Assembly (NCBI RefSeq): GCF_003026215.1
Contig: NZ_PYOC01000009.1
Location: 1-64,000, forward strand
Direction of reading: 5' to 3'
Length of the DNA: 64,000 nt
Origin: Photobacterium indicum
GTDB taxonomy: Bacteria; Pseudomonadota; Gammaproteobacteria; Enterobacterales; Vibrionaceae
Shown here piece after piece: positions 29,486-38,527 of the stretch. The stretch's first letter is position 1, and each line of letters opens with the position of its first letter. The notes under the pieces were generated by a model. It saw only the letters and a program-made list of their open reading frames with translations, did no database searches and was not told where the DNA came from. Both the position numbers and the translations under genes were made by a program.

Positions 29486-30874
29486 ATGAAACTTCTCTAT
29501 ACACTCAATGAACGCCCACCACATGGGTTAACTTTTTTACTGGCACTCCAACACATGTTGGCTTCTATTGGTGGGATCGTTGCCGTCCCTTTAATCGTCG
29601 GTACTTCAATTGGATTACCCGTCGATGAAATCGTTACACTGATCAACGCTGCATTATTAGCATCTGGTATTGTGACCATTGCCCAATGCGTTGGCATAGG
29701 CCCTGTCGGTATTAGGTTACCCGTTGTTATGGGGTCCAGCTTTGCCTTTTTAGGTGTGGCTATATCCATAGGTAAAGAAGGCGGTGTCAGTAGCATTATG
29801 GGGGCGTCGTTAGTTGGCTCTTTCGTGGTAATTCTGGCCAGTTTTTATATGGATAAGATCAGAAAACTATTTCCAACTGTTGTAAGTGGTGTTGTTGTCA
29901 CCCTTATTGGTTTAACTATTCTACCCGTTGCGATGAATTGGGTGGGCGACGCACCTGCCGTCAGCGAAGAATTTGCCACACTGCCTAAGCTCTTTTTAGC
30001 AATGATCTCATTGGGCATCGTTATTGCGGTATCAGTTTATTGTAAAGGTGCTGTCGCAGCATCAGCCATTGTTATTGGCCTTGCAGGTGGTTACATCGTC
30101 GCATTATCTATGGGGATGGTTAACCTTGACCAAGTTGCTTCCGCTAAATGGATCAGTGGACCAGAGCCATTTAAATACGGCTTCACCTTTTCGTTTGGTG
30201 CCATCATCAGTATGAGCTTGGTGTACATCGTCGTTATTGCAGAAGCAACGGGCGACTTTATGGCACTAGGCAGTAACTGTCATGCAAAAGTTACTGGTCG
30301 AGATTTAAAGCGGGGGTTATTAGGTGATGGTATCGGCAGTACATTATCCGCAATTCTAACTGCGATGCCATTAGCATCATTCAGCCAAAACGTCGGCATA
30401 GTTGGTATTACGGGTGTGGCGAGTCGTTATGTTGTAGCAGCAACTGGTGGTTTGTTGATTCTTGGTGGTCTATTTCCAAAATTAGCGGCACTAGCCGTAA
30501 CAATACCTAAACCCGTTCTTGGTGGTGTTGGTTTTGTTATGTTCGGTATGATTGCTTATGCCGGTATCCGCATGCTGATAAAAGCGGCTGATACGAAACG
30601 AAATGCGCTAGTTATTTGTGTCGGTCTAGCATCAGGATTGGCGGTAACATTTGAGCCTCGCCTTATTCAGCACTTACCTCATGAAATCGCCAACTTTTTT
30701 CACTCTGGCATCACGACGGGTACGATAATTACAGTGCTACTTCACCAAATTTTGCCTGAATCTTCAGCGAAAGAAGCGCTGGAAGATGATGAAGTCTACG
30801 AAGAAGTTAGCTTAAGCCCTGATTCAGATCTCGATGAAGAAGCAAAGCCACTAACAGCACAGAAAAACAGCTAA
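29486..30874 (+). CDS. Xanthine/urate permease, NCS2 family
   Basis: Inner-membrane nucleobase:cation symporter-2 protein of 462 aa with about 13 predicted helices. The NCS2 core is seen in LLALQHMLASIGGIVAVPLIVG, in GVRLPVVMGSSFAFLGVAISIG-like residues near 80, in AEATGDFMALG and in SFSQNVGIVGITGVASRYV (the QNxG motif is the substrate-specificity signature). The similarity is to UacT/XanQ-like members that take up urate or xanthine. A polar tail rich in Asp/Glu ends the protein. ATG 29486 is preferred to the upstream TTG because AGAGGGA lies at the right distance. Confidence 0.9.
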   Translation: MKLLYTLNERPPHGLTFLLALQHMLASIGGIVAVPLIVGTSIGLPVDEIVTLINAALLASGIVTIAQCVGIGPVGIRLPVVMGSSFAFLGVAISIGKEGGVSSIMGASLVGSFVVILASFYMDKIRKLFPTVVSGVVVTLIGLTILPVAMNWVGDAPAVSEEFATLPKLFLAMISLGIVIAVSVYCKGAVAASAIVIGLAGGYIVALSMGMVNLDQVASAKWISGPEPFKYGFTFSFGAIISMSLVYIVVIAEATGDFMALGSNCHAKVTGRDLKRGLLGDGIGSTLSAILTAMPLASFSQNVGIVGITGVASRYVVAATGGLLILGGLFPKLAALAVTIPKPVLGGVGFVMFGMIAYAGIRMLIKAADTKRNALVICVGLASGLAVTFEPRLIQHLPHEIANFFHSGITTGTIITVLLHQILPESSAKEALEDDEVYEEVSLSPDSDLDEEAKPLTAQKNS

Positions 30875-30885
30875 TGTATAATTGT

Positions 30886-30918
30886 GCGAACAAAGCACAT
30901 GTAATTTGTTCGCTTTTT
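30886..30918 (+). terminator. Terminator after the NCS2 permease
   Basis: Hairpin GCGAACAAA/TTTGTTCGC with a 10-nt loop and a TTTTT tail, 12 bp after the stop. Confidence 0.85.
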
Positions 30919-31061
30919 AAATACTATTTCAGCAACATAAATCGGTAACTGTTATATACCCCAGTGCTTTTTATAACGTAATAAAAAGCACGTTTACTCA
31001 CTCAATAATGAAAAAAGACCCTCTTCCCTGAAAAGGCTGAGATGGCTAAGGACAACTATGA

Positions 31062-32426
31062 ATGGAAACAATCTGGCTTAAAAACCCTTTAGCGGTGTAC
31101 ACCGGCACAAATGAGGATGCCCGGGGTGGCATAGTCATTTCTGGCACAACGATTATTGAGCTTATAGCTCTAGGCTGTGAGCCCCAGAATAAGATCAATG
31201 TCGTGGTCGATGCTAGCCAGCATGTGGTAACACCGGGATTGATTAATGCCCACCATCATTTCTATCAAACACTCACCCGCGCCTACCCTGACGCACTCAA
31301 TAAAGAACTCTTTCATTGGCTTAAAACACTCTACCCCGTTTGGTCGGGCTTAGATGAAGAAATGATGAGTTTTGCCACAGAAGTTGCACTGGTTGAAATG
31401 ATGATGTCAGGTTGCACAACCGCATCAGACCACCATTATCTTATCCCTACGGGGTTAGAAAACGCGATTGATTTACAAGTCGAAGCGGCAAACAAACTCG
31501 GTATCCGCGCCATCTTCACCCGAGGTTCAATGAGCCTAGGTGAAGATGACGGTGGTTTACCGCCCCGCAATACTATTCAGACCGAGCAAACAATCGTCGA
31601 TGACAGTCACCGTTTAATTCATGAATATCATCAACGTGCAGACGGCGCGATGATTCAAATAGCCCTCGCCCCCTGCTCACCATTCTCTGTCACTACTGAG
31701 TTGATGAAAGAAACAGCCCGTATCTCGAAGAATGAAGACGTCATGGTTCATACCCATTTATGTGAAACCATTGATGAAGAAGACTTCTGTTTACAGCGCT
31801 TTGGTCTACGACCTGTCGATTACCTTGAGGATGTTGGTTGGCTTAATCACCGAACCTGGTTAGCCCATGGCATTCATTTTAATGACGAAGAAATTAAACG
31901 ACTCGGAAAAGCCCAAATAGGTATTAGCCATTGCCCAACTTCAAATATGATGTTGGCATCGGGTATTTGTCGTAATAATGAACTTGAAGCAGCAGGCGTA
32001 AAAGTCGGACTTGGTGTTGATGGTTCGGCATCGAATGACGGTTCAAACATGATTGGCGAAGTACGTATGGCGTTGTACTTACAACGTTTACGTTATGGCT
32101 CGGCTAACGTAAGTCATATCGATGCACTGCGCTGGGCAACACAAGGTTCAGCTCAAGCCATGGGACGCCAAGACATTGGTACATTAGCCGTTGGCAAGCA
32201 AGCTGATATTGCAATGTTCAAGCTAGATGAAATTCGTTTCTCTGGTTCACACGACCCACTAGCCGCGCTTATTTTATGTGGTGCACATCAGGCAGACAAA
32301 GTAATGATTGCTGGAAAATGGCGTGTTAGCGACGGACAAGTCATTGGCTTAGATCTCGAGCAGTTATTGTATAAACACCGTAACGCAGCGAAACGTTTAG
32401 CTGAAAAAGCATTAGCCATGCGTTAA
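31062..32426 (+). CDS. Probable 8-oxoguanine deaminase (amidohydrolase)
   Basis: Zinc amidohydrolase of 454 aa in the TrzN/AtzB-like branch, whose characterised bacterial members include an 8-oxoguanine deaminase that gives urate. Metal residues: NAHHHFYQTLTRAYP (HHH-F pattern after PGLI), HTHLCET, AHGIHF and the aspartate of GLGVDGSASNDGSN. The motif set HHHFYQTLTRA with GVDGSASND is what separates this group from guanine deaminase GuaD. Its place right after two nucleobase permeases supports a purine substrate; urate as product would enter at PuuD. Substrate assignment is by family and context, not proven. Confidence 0.82.
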   Translation: METIWLKNPLAVYTGTNEDARGGIVISGTTIIELIALGCEPQNKINVVVDASQHVVTPGLINAHHHFYQTLTRAYPDALNKELFHWLKTLYPVWSGLDEEMMSFATEVALVEMMMSGCTTASDHHYLIPTGLENAIDLQVEAANKLGIRAIFTRGSMSLGEDDGGLPPRNTIQTEQTIVDDSHRLIHEYHQRADGAMIQIALAPCSPFSVTTELMKETARISKNEDVMVHTHLCETIDEEDFCLQRFGLRPVDYLEDVGWLNHRTWLAHGIHFNDEEIKRLGKAQIGISHCPTSNMMLASGICRNNELEAAGVKVGLGVDGSASNDGSNMIGEVRMALYLQRLRYGSANVSHIDALRWATQGSAQAMGRQDIGTLAVGKQADIAMFKLDEIRFSGSHDPLAALILCGAHQADKVMIAGKWRVSDGQVIGLDLEQLLYKHRNAAKRLAEKALAMR

Positions 32427-32453
32427 GCATTCGTTTTATCACATAGCGCCCTT

Positions 32454-32500
32454 CCAAGGCAGGCCATCACATATGGACTTGCCTTGGGTATTCTCTTTTT
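32454..32500 (+). terminator. Terminator after the deaminase
   Basis: Hairpin CCAAGGCA/TGCCTTGG with an 18-nt loop, followed by a T-rich stretch (TATTCTCTTTTTT). It lies between converging genes. Confidence 0.65.
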
Positions 32501-32610
32501 TCTATATCCGATAAACATTGAAAAATAAGACATAAAGAACCTAAATGCGGTATCGAATGCACGTATTATTTGCCACCTTGAAAAAGAAAAAACCTGAACA
32601 AACTCAATCA

Positions 32611-33111
32611 CTAGTCTTCAAAATGCTTTACCCACTTCTTTAACAGGCCATTCAACTGTATTTGGTCTTCATTTGTTAATGGCTCATACAGGGTAGCGAC
32701 TTTATCAAAATACAATACGCTTCCTTTTTGGATTAACGATAACCCAGGATCCGTCAGTCCAACAACTACACATCGTCTATCTTCATCACTATGAGCGCGC
32801 TGGATCAGGCCCTTTTTCTCAAGTCTATCCAAACGATTAGTCATCGCCCCTGATGTCAGCAAAGTTTGTTTCACTAAATCACTTGGCATCAGTTTATACG
32901 GAGAGCCATTCCGATAGAGTGTCGCCAAGACATCGAACTCTCCCGCATTGATATTTAATGCGCTGTAAACTGTCGCTCGTTTATTTTCTAAATGCTTATT
33001 CAACCTTGAAAAACGACCAATTATTTCCACCAAACCATTATCAAGCTCAGAATGATTTTCTTTCCATTGTTGCGATATTTGATCAATATGATCGCGTTGT
33101 TTAGTCATCAT
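32611..33111 (-). CDS. MarR-family transcriptional regulator
   Basis: Winged-helix regulator of 166 aa. The MarR core is visible: INAGEFDVLATLYRNG, the recognition helix region LVKQTLLTSGAMTNRLDRLEKKGLI and the wing RAHSDEDRRCVVVGLTDPG. N- and C-terminal helices form the dimer interface. It lies 51 bp downstream of an 86-codon ORF on the same strand, and this pair is divergent from an EamA exporter gene. Two palindromes in that divergent spacer are likely operators, so the EamA transporter is the probable target. Ligand unknown. Confidence 0.88.
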   Translation of the reverse strand: MMTKQRDHIDQISQQWKENHSELDNGLVEIIGRFSRLNKHLENKRATVYSALNINAGEFDVLATLYRNGSPYKLMPSDLVKQTLLTSGAMTNRLDRLEKKGLIQRAHSDEDRRCVVVGLTDPGLSLIQKGSVLYFDKVATLYEPLTNEDQIQLNGLLKKWVKHFED

Positions 33112-33162
33112 TTTCTCTCAAGATTGCCACTTAGCCTAACCAGTTAATATACACATTGGTCT

Positions 33163-33423
33163 TTATTTTTTTGAAACTGATTCTTTCATATTTAGTATGA
33201 AAAACACATTAAGATCAGCTTCATAAACGTACCTATGCGGTGCCAATCTTAAAGTATATTGTGGAATGAGCCCATCAATTTCGCAATACTTTGCCTCTAT
33301 TGTCCTCCCGTTAATAACCCACCAATGCGCTACTGGCTTCTTAACAATTGAATAAAGATAAAAAAGGTGTGTTTCTGAAGAAGATGACGGCGCTCTAACT
33401 ATTAACGGTTTGCTGATTCCCAT
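33163..33423 (-). CDS. Small hypothetical protein upstream of the MarR gene
   Basis: I do not recognise this 86-aa protein. It is mixed alpha/beta in character (HLFYLYSIVKKPVAHWWVING, EIDGLIPQYTLRLAPHRYVYEADLNVFFIL), has no signal peptide and no membrane helix. The minus-strand ATG has GAGGTGG close upstream, which supports translation. It sits between two candidate operators and the MarR gene, so it is probably co-transcribed with marR. The beta-rich pattern may be a small ligand-binding or DUF-type domain, but no function is claimed. Confidence 0.55.
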   Translation of the reverse strand: MGISKPLIVRAPSSSSETHLFYLYSIVKKPVAHWWVINGRTIEAKYCEIDGLIPQYTLRLAPHRYVYEADLNVFFILNMKESVSKK

Positions 33424-33472
33424 ACCACCTCACGTTGCTGATATTTTTAAAGTGACTTTACCTTCGCAAAAT

Positions 33473-33501
33473 CTTTATGTAAAGTATCTTTACGTCAAGA
33501 T
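33473..33501. promoter_or_regulatory. Candidate MarR operators
   Basis: Two palindromes stand side by side: CTTTATGTAAAG (perfect, 33473-33484) and ATCTTTACGTCAAGAT (ATCTT/AAGAT arms, 33486-33501). They fill the spacer between the 86-codon ORF and the EamA gene, the expected site for the neighbouring MarR protein. Confidence 0.5.
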
Positions 33502-33516
33502 AAAATGGAATCATAC

Positions 33517-34410
33517 ATGAGAGTCTTTATCGCCCTTTTAGCACCACTTCTCTGGGGAACCACTTACGCAACAGTTTCAGCATTCTTTGCGGGCTGGTCC
33601 CCTTTTGCCCTTGCCGCATGGCGTGCGCTACCCGCTGGGGTATTGCTGTTCATCATCAAACCAAGCTTGCCTAAGATGTCAGAAATACCCTCATTGCTGC
33701 TGGTTGGTTTCATCAACATCACCTTATTCTTTAGCTTGTTATTTGAAAGTGCGATGCAACTACCCAGCGCTCTGGTTGGTGTTGGAATGATTACACTGCC
33801 AGTAATCGGATTGGTTGTTATGGCTGTTGTTCATAAAATGAAACCGAGTGTGATTCAACTTCTCTCTGCAATGGTACTAATTCTCTGTGCATCCTATTTA
33901 TTCCTATCAAGTCATGCAGATATTAGCTTCGCATCAGTGGGATTTTTGATCGCGGCCATGACAGTGTTGATCGGGGGGAGTGTAGTAACAAAACACGTGA
34001 TGAAGAAAATTTACTGGTGGAAGTTACTAACTTGGAAATTAATTTTTGGTGGGATAATTTTACTCCCTATTGCTTATTGGCATCTTTATTTCAGTGGCAA
34101 CAATTACGCAGATCCATTTTCAATGACGTTGCCACAATGGGCGGCACTCATATGGTTGATCGTCGGTGTAACGGCTGTCAGTTATTGCGCTTATGTGTTT
34201 TCTATCCCACTGATTACTACTAGTGAACTCAGCTTCTTCGGTACATTTAACCCCATCCTTGCGATGGTAATAGGCGCAACAATAATGGAGGAAGCCTTCA
34301 GCCCCCTTCAGCTCTGTGTAATGGGTATGATGATTCTTTGTAATTTAGTGGCTCAGCTGTACGAAAAGCGACACCACCAACGCACAGAACAAACGGTAAT
34401 TTCTTACTGA
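33517..34410 (+). CDS. EamA/DMT-family exporter
   Basis: Inner-membrane protein of the drug/metabolite transporter superfamily with two EamA repeats, ten predicted helices and about 297 aa. Repeat one starts ALLAPLLWGTTYATVSAFFAGWSPFALAAWRALPAG; repeat two contains LIWLIVGVTAVSYCAYVFSIPLITTSELSFFGTFNPILAMVIGA. Members export amino acids or other metabolites; the substrate cannot be told. Two start ATGs exist (33505 and 33517); 33517 gives the usual family N terminus. It is divergent from the MarR unit and probably controlled by it. Confidence 0.85.
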   Translation: MRVFIALLAPLLWGTTYATVSAFFAGWSPFALAAWRALPAGVLLFIIKPSLPKMSEIPSLLLVGFINITLFFSLLFESAMQLPSALVGVGMITLPVIGLVVMAVVHKMKPSVIQLLSAMVLILCASYLFLSSHADISFASVGFLIAAMTVLIGGSVVTKHVMKKIYWWKLLTWKLIFGGIILLPIAYWHLYFSGNNYADPFSMTLPQWAALIWLIVGVTAVSYCAYVFSIPLITTSELSFFGTFNPILAMVIGATIMEEAFSPLQLCVMGMMILCNLVAQLYEKRHHQRTEQTVISY

Positions 34411-34452
34411 AGCTATCGGCAAGGCTGTCGTTCTAATACATTTATTCGTGAT

Positions 34453-34485
34453 AAAAAAGTGGTTTATAAATTCTATAAGACCACT
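34453..34485 (-). terminator. Terminator after the TetR gene
   Basis: Minus-strand hairpin AGTGGTCTTATA/TATAAACCACT, followed by six T, 40 bp past the TetR stop. Confidence 0.75.
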
Positions 34486-34524
34486 GAGTTAAATGTACCA
34501 ATTTGATAACGACATATAGACAAT

Positions 34525-35142
34525 TTATGATGCAGTGCTTTTTACCTGACAGCCATTAATCACAAATTGGGTTAAAAAAGTGGCAGCTTCAGCGTAATCA
34601 TTATTATCCAATGCCGCTTTATCCATTACATTACAAATCTGCCAGCTAAAATCAGCGTAAGTTTGAGTCGCAGCCCAAATAGTAAACATCAAATGCTGGG
34701 GTGATAACGGGGCCATTACACCTTCATCGATCCATGATTCAAACTTGGCAATGATCATTTTTGACTGCTGTAATAAGCCATCAGCAATATCTTGTGGAAG
34801 ATACTTTGCTCCCGACATAACTTCGTTTGCAAACACTTTTGATGCGTAAGGGTGATCACGAGAGATCCGTAGTTTGGTTTTGATATATTCAGTCAAGGCT
34901 TCAGCAGGATCGTCGAGCTGCTCTATCGGTTTAGAGGCATCTAATAACGGCTGAATAACACTTTCAAGTACAGCACGGTACAAGTTATCTTTGGTACTAA
35001 AGTAATAATAAACATTAGGCTTTGGAATATTCGCGGCTTTGGCAATATCTGCCATTTTTGTTGCTGCATATCCTTGCAAGGCAAATAGTCGACATGCAAC
35101 CTCAATGATAAGAACTTGATTTTTTTCTCTTATTTTTGACAT
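34525..35142 (-). CDS. TetR-family regulator, RutR-like
   Basis: A 205-aa TetR regulator. The N-terminal helix-turn-helix is seen in IIEVACRLFALQGYAATKMADIAKAANIPKPNVYYYFSTKDNLY, and the C-terminal part (YASKVFANEVMSGAKYLPQDI, and WAATQTYADFSWQ) matches the YcdC/RutR ligand domain. RutR in E. coli senses uracil and controls pyrimidine and purine degradation genes. That makes a nucleobase ligand plausible here beside purine genes, but the group is broad. It is 284 bp from the divergent patatin gene at 35427. A terminator follows. Confidence 0.82.
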   Translation of the reverse strand: MSKIREKNQVLIIEVACRLFALQGYAATKMADIAKAANIPKPNVYYYFSTKDNLYRAVLESVIQPLLDASKPIEQLDDPAEALTEYIKTKLRISRDHPYASKVFANEVMSGAKYLPQDIADGLLQQSKMIIAKFESWIDEGVMAPLSPQHLMFTIWAATQTYADFSWQICNVMDKAALDNNDYAEAATFLTQFVINGCQVKSTAS

Positions 35143-35426
35143 ATATCGACCTTACATCCTTATATTAGCCAATTCATATTAATGCACCGCTTTGATTTGT
35201 AAAGGTGTTATACCTCAGTTATTGCAAGAGACATAATTTTTCGCCTAGCGACATGTACCTCACGGATTAAGCAAAAAACGAAACAGCAAACGAATAAAGC
35301 TTGCTTAAGATTGACCGTTAAATCATATTCGAAGAAGGGTGATGTTTACTATGCTATTCCCTAACAAGCAGTATACGTTTAGCGTATTAAATCTAAAAAG
35401 TGTTCTTTTAGTGTGGAGTAAGTAGA
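35143..35426. other. Spacer between TetR and patatin genes
   Basis: About 284 bp with promoters for the two divergent genes. I see no strong palindrome that I would call an operator. Confidence 0.35.
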
Positions 35427-36533
35427 TTGAATCAGCATTTTTTAGATGGGAACAACTTTTCACTTATTGTTCAAGGCGGAGGTCAAAGAGGGATCTTTGC
35501 ATCGGGTGTATTAGATAAATTTCTAGAACGTAACTTCGACCCTTTTTCACTCTATATTGGCACATCAGCAGGGGCACTTAACGTCGCGACGTATGTTGCC
35601 CGTCAGCAAGGCCTAGGCTTTAATTTTGTACTGAATTACACCACACACGACCGCTTCTTTAATCTCAATAAATTCATCAGAAAAAAACAGCCGATGGATT
35701 TGGATTGGGCATTAAATATGGTGCAGCAAGATGGCGCTATCCCTCTTGATTTCACTACTGCCAATAATGTATTACAGAATGGTAAACATGCACTGGCTTG
35801 TGTTACTAATAAATCTGACTTACAAGATTACTACTACCCTATTTTTACCGACCAATGGCTTAACACACTCAAAGCTACGTGTGGTATTCCAATGCTGTAT
35901 TACAACGACATCACCTTTGATAACCAACAATGGATTGATGGCAGTGTTTCAGCGGCAATTCCGGTGCACGAATCACATCGAAGAGGGTTTAAAAACATCG
36001 TCGTAATACGCACCACTCCGATTATTAATGGGATCGAGACTAATGAGGCAACTGATTTTTCCATTAACCAAGTTGAGAAAAAACGGAAAAATTTCGAAGT
36101 TAATATGGATCACTACTTAAAACGCATTGGAATGTTTAAAGAAAAACACCACCTTATTCATTTCCACCAAAAACTCTCTGATAAACTCAATGAGTTGAAG
36201 CAAAATCATGAACATACAAAATATAAGCTTAATAACCAACGCTGGTTGATGGATGACGATCACTTATATCGTTTAGTCACTTTGCAAGCCAAAGTCTCTC
36301 AATTTGGTATGAGTTCTGAAATGCTCGATATCATGATCGCACATTATAAGAATCATAATGCCGTCGAAGGCTTTCTAACCAATCCCCCTGATGACGTTAA
36401 TTTAATTCAAATAGCGCCAGACAGATCGCTAAGCAGTCGTCCTTTGTTAAGTAAAAAAGATCATTTACTGGAAGACTATGAACACGGGCAAATGGTAGGC
36501 GAACGCTTTTTACAGTCGGTAGGCTATATTTAA
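35427..36533 (+). CDS. Patatin-like phospholipase, YjjU type
   Basis: A 368-aa serine lipid acyl hydrolase related to E. coli YjjU. The oxyanion-hole motif is QGGGQRGIFASGVLD (residues near 15-29), the nucleophile motif GTSAG (near 45-49) and the catalytic aspartate DGS (near 170). The segment FDPFSLYIGTSAGALN is close to the YjjU sequence. The C-terminal half is divergent. The start is TTG 35427 with GGAG 8 nt upstream; no nearby ATG is in frame with a better signal. The natural lipid is unknown. Confidence 0.88.
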   Translation: MNQHFLDGNNFSLIVQGGGQRGIFASGVLDKFLERNFDPFSLYIGTSAGALNVATYVARQQGLGFNFVLNYTTHDRFFNLNKFIRKKQPMDLDWALNMVQQDGAIPLDFTTANNVLQNGKHALACVTNKSDLQDYYYPIFTDQWLNTLKATCGIPMLYYNDITFDNQQWIDGSVSAAIPVHESHRRGFKNIVVIRTTPIINGIETNEATDFSINQVEKKRKNFEVNMDHYLKRIGMFKEKHHLIHFHQKLSDKLNELKQNHEHTKYKLNNQRWLMDDDHLYRLVTLQAKVSQFGMSSEMLDIMIAHYKNHNAVEGFLTNPPDDVNLIQIAPDRSLSSRPLLSKKDHLLEDYEHGQMVGERFLQSVGYI

Positions 36534-36559
36534 CTGAAAAAAGTTTGATTTGACCTAAA

Positions 36560-36586
36560 TAAAAAGGACCGGTCACTGCCAGTCCT
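36560..36586 (-). terminator. Terminator after the cupin gene
   Basis: Minus-strand hairpin AGGACTGG/CCGGTCCT followed by TTTTTATTT. It may also serve the converging patatin gene. Confidence 0.75.
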
Positions 36587-36642
36587 AATACTGTATATTA
36601 AGTAATAGTTCTTCTATTGGACATAAGAGTTCGGTCTTATAA

Positions 36643-37005
36643 TCAAAGCGTCTTTGATGTCGATATCTCTAATACAATGCATTCTTGTTCACAAAAGAAT
36701 GGGCCATGTACTTCACCTGGTGAACGGCTCGCGTAATGACCTTGTTCAAGCCATGCCTTATTAGTTTGGTCATATAACCGACCAGAAATAATAAAAACTT
36801 CTTCAGGATGCGGGTGGTGGTCACTACCAAATGAGCTCGTATCTGCCCCTGACTTAAATCGAGTTAAGCGGGTATATTCCCCTGTTTCATCATCTTTGCT
36901 TAGCGTCACTTGTTCGATCATACCATTGGTTTGCTCGAGAGCTTGCCACCGATTTCGACTCGATTCTGATAGTACATTCCAATATTTCACTGCATGCTTA
37001 GACAC
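36643..37005 (-). CDS. ChrR-like cupin domain protein
   Basis: A 120-aa single cupin. The conserved metal-binding histidines appear in FGSDHHPHPEEVFIISGRLYDQ, and the second cupin motif is SPGEVHGPFFCEQECIVLEI. This resembles the ChrR C-terminal cupin that senses oxidative stress in anti-sigma factors, but the anti-sigma N-terminal part is missing, so this is a stand-alone cupin of unknown substrate. The start is GTG with AAGGAGG 7 nt upstream. It lies upstream of the glycerate kinase gene's end on the same strand, but no operon link is clear. Confidence 0.8.
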   Translation of the reverse strand: MSKHAVKYWNVLSESSRNRWQALEQTNGMIEQVTLSKDDETGEYTRLTRFKSGADTSSFGSDHHPHPEEVFIISGRLYDQTNKAWLEQGHYASRSPGEVHGPFFCEQECIVLEISTSKTL

Positions 37006-37112
37006 TGGATAGCCTCCTTGCTAATCAATATTCACCCTTCAGCGGGTTACGTTTTTTTAATCAGTAACTTAAACAATAGTTCAAATAACACACTAAATGA
37101 TAACCCATCAGC

Positions 37113-38423
37113 TTACTCTTTAGCAGGTAAAATCAACAAAGCACGAAAGTCATTTACATTTGTGAGCGTTGGGCCCGTAATCACTAATGATTCCAATGCA
37201 GAGAAAAAATGGTAGCCATCGTTATTATCAAGATAATGCTGCGGATTTAGCCCTAATTGATGACCACGAGCAAAGCTATCAGGAGTAATACAAGCCCCTG
37301 CATTGTCTTCTACACCATCAATGCCATCGGTATCGCCTGCAAGCGCCTGTATTTGAGGGTGTCCTTTCAGCTCATTATATAAGCTAAGTAAAAACTCACT
37401 ATTACGCCCACCCCGCCCCATTCCTTTTACTGTTACGGTTGTTTCACCGCCAGATAGCAACACACAAGGTGCTTTAAATGGCTGTCCTTTTTCAGCAATT
37501 TGCTTAGCGATAGCTGCATGTACTTTTGCGACATCTCGCGCTTCACCTTCAATACAATCACTCAATATATAAGCAGGAATACCCTGCTGTACCGCTTTAT
37601 TCGCCGCCGCCTCTAACGCTGATTGCGGCGTAGCAATAATATGGATTTCACTGTTCGCTAAACAGGGATCATTTGGCTTTATTGTTTCGGACTTCGGGTT
37701 ACTCAACCATTGAAAAACAGCTGTGGGTATTTCAATATCATAACGTTCTAGAATGGCCAGTGCATCAAAACGGGTTGTTGAATCAGCTACCGTAGGACCC
37801 GACGCTATCACGCTGGTATCATCACCAGGCACATCTGAAATTGCTAATGAAATCAATTTTGCAGGGTGAACCGCTTTAGCTAGTCGCCCACCTTTAATGG
37901 CTGATAGGTGTTTGCGCACACAGTTCATTTCATCTATCGCGGCACCCGACTTCAATAATGCTTTATTAATCGTTTGTTTGTCGCTCAGGGTTAGACCTTC
38001 TGCGGGTAAGCTCATCAATGCAGAGCCACCACCCGACATTAAACATATCACGACGTCATCTTCACGAAGATCAGACACTAACGAGAGAATACGCTCGCCA
38101 ACCGCTTGCCCAGCGGCATCAGGAACCGGATGCGCGGCTTCAATAACCTCTATTTTTGGCGACGTAGAAGCTCTTTTTGATGAAACCGTGTGACCATAAC
38201 GTGTTACCACAACACCTTGTAACTCACCCTGCCAAACAGCTTCTAATTCTGCCGCCATAGATGCCGCCGCTTTTCCTGCACCAATCACGATGGCTTTACC
38301 TGTTTTGTCATCAGGTAAATACTTCGCAATATGCCCATAGGGTAAGGCTTCATCAATGGCGCATTCAAACAGTGATAATAAAAAGGCATTGCTATTGATG
38401 TTGCTGTTATTGACGTTGCTCAT
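37113..38423 (-). CDS. Glycerate 2-kinase (GckA/TtuD, MOFRL family)
   Basis: Phosphorylates D-glycerate to 2-phosphoglycerate, linking glyoxylate assimilation to glycolysis. The 436 residues have the DUF4147 N-terminal domain (AIVIGAGKAAASMAAELE, CLMSGGGSALMSLPAEG, NCVRKHLSAIKGGRLA, DVPGDDTSVIASGPT) and a C-terminal MOFRL domain (LLSGGETTVTVKGMGRGGRNSEF, AGDTDGIDG). Older annotations name such proteins hydroxypyruvate reductase TtuD. It lies downstream of gcl-hyi-glxR on the same strand after a 342-bp structured gap and uses the glycerate made by GlxR. AGGAAG precedes the ATG. Confidence 0.9.
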   Translation of the reverse strand: MSNVNNSNINSNAFLLSLFECAIDEALPYGHIAKYLPDDKTGKAIVIGAGKAAASMAAELEAVWQGELQGVVVTRYGHTVSSKRASTSPKIEVIEAAHPVPDAAGQAVGERILSLVSDLREDDVVICLMSGGGSALMSLPAEGLTLSDKQTINKALLKSGAAIDEMNCVRKHLSAIKGGRLAKAVHPAKLISLAISDVPGDDTSVIASGPTVADSTTRFDALAILERYDIEIPTAVFQWLSNPKSETIKPNDPCLANSEIHIIATPQSALEAAANKAVQQGIPAYILSDCIEGEARDVAKVHAAIAKQIAEKGQPFKAPCVLLSGGETTVTVKGMGRGGRNSEFLLSLYNELKGHPQIQALAGDTDGIDGVEDNAGACITPDSFARGHQLGLNPQHYLDNNDGYHFFSALESLVITGPTLTNVNDFRALLILPAKE

Positions 38424-38527
38424 AAATTGGCTTCCTGCGCGGTCTATTAAACAAAGAGATTAAAATTCAGATGATGTAAATAGTGTAATAAAAACAAAAA
38501 ATCGATAACAAAAAGAAAAAGGAAAGG

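Noticed and set aside
31030..31060. GGCTGAGAT before the deaminase, reminiscent of a TPP riboswitch core
   Set aside because: Only this short string matches. The other conserved TPP parts (GGGTGC and the CTGATCTGGATAATGCCAGC-like half) are absent.
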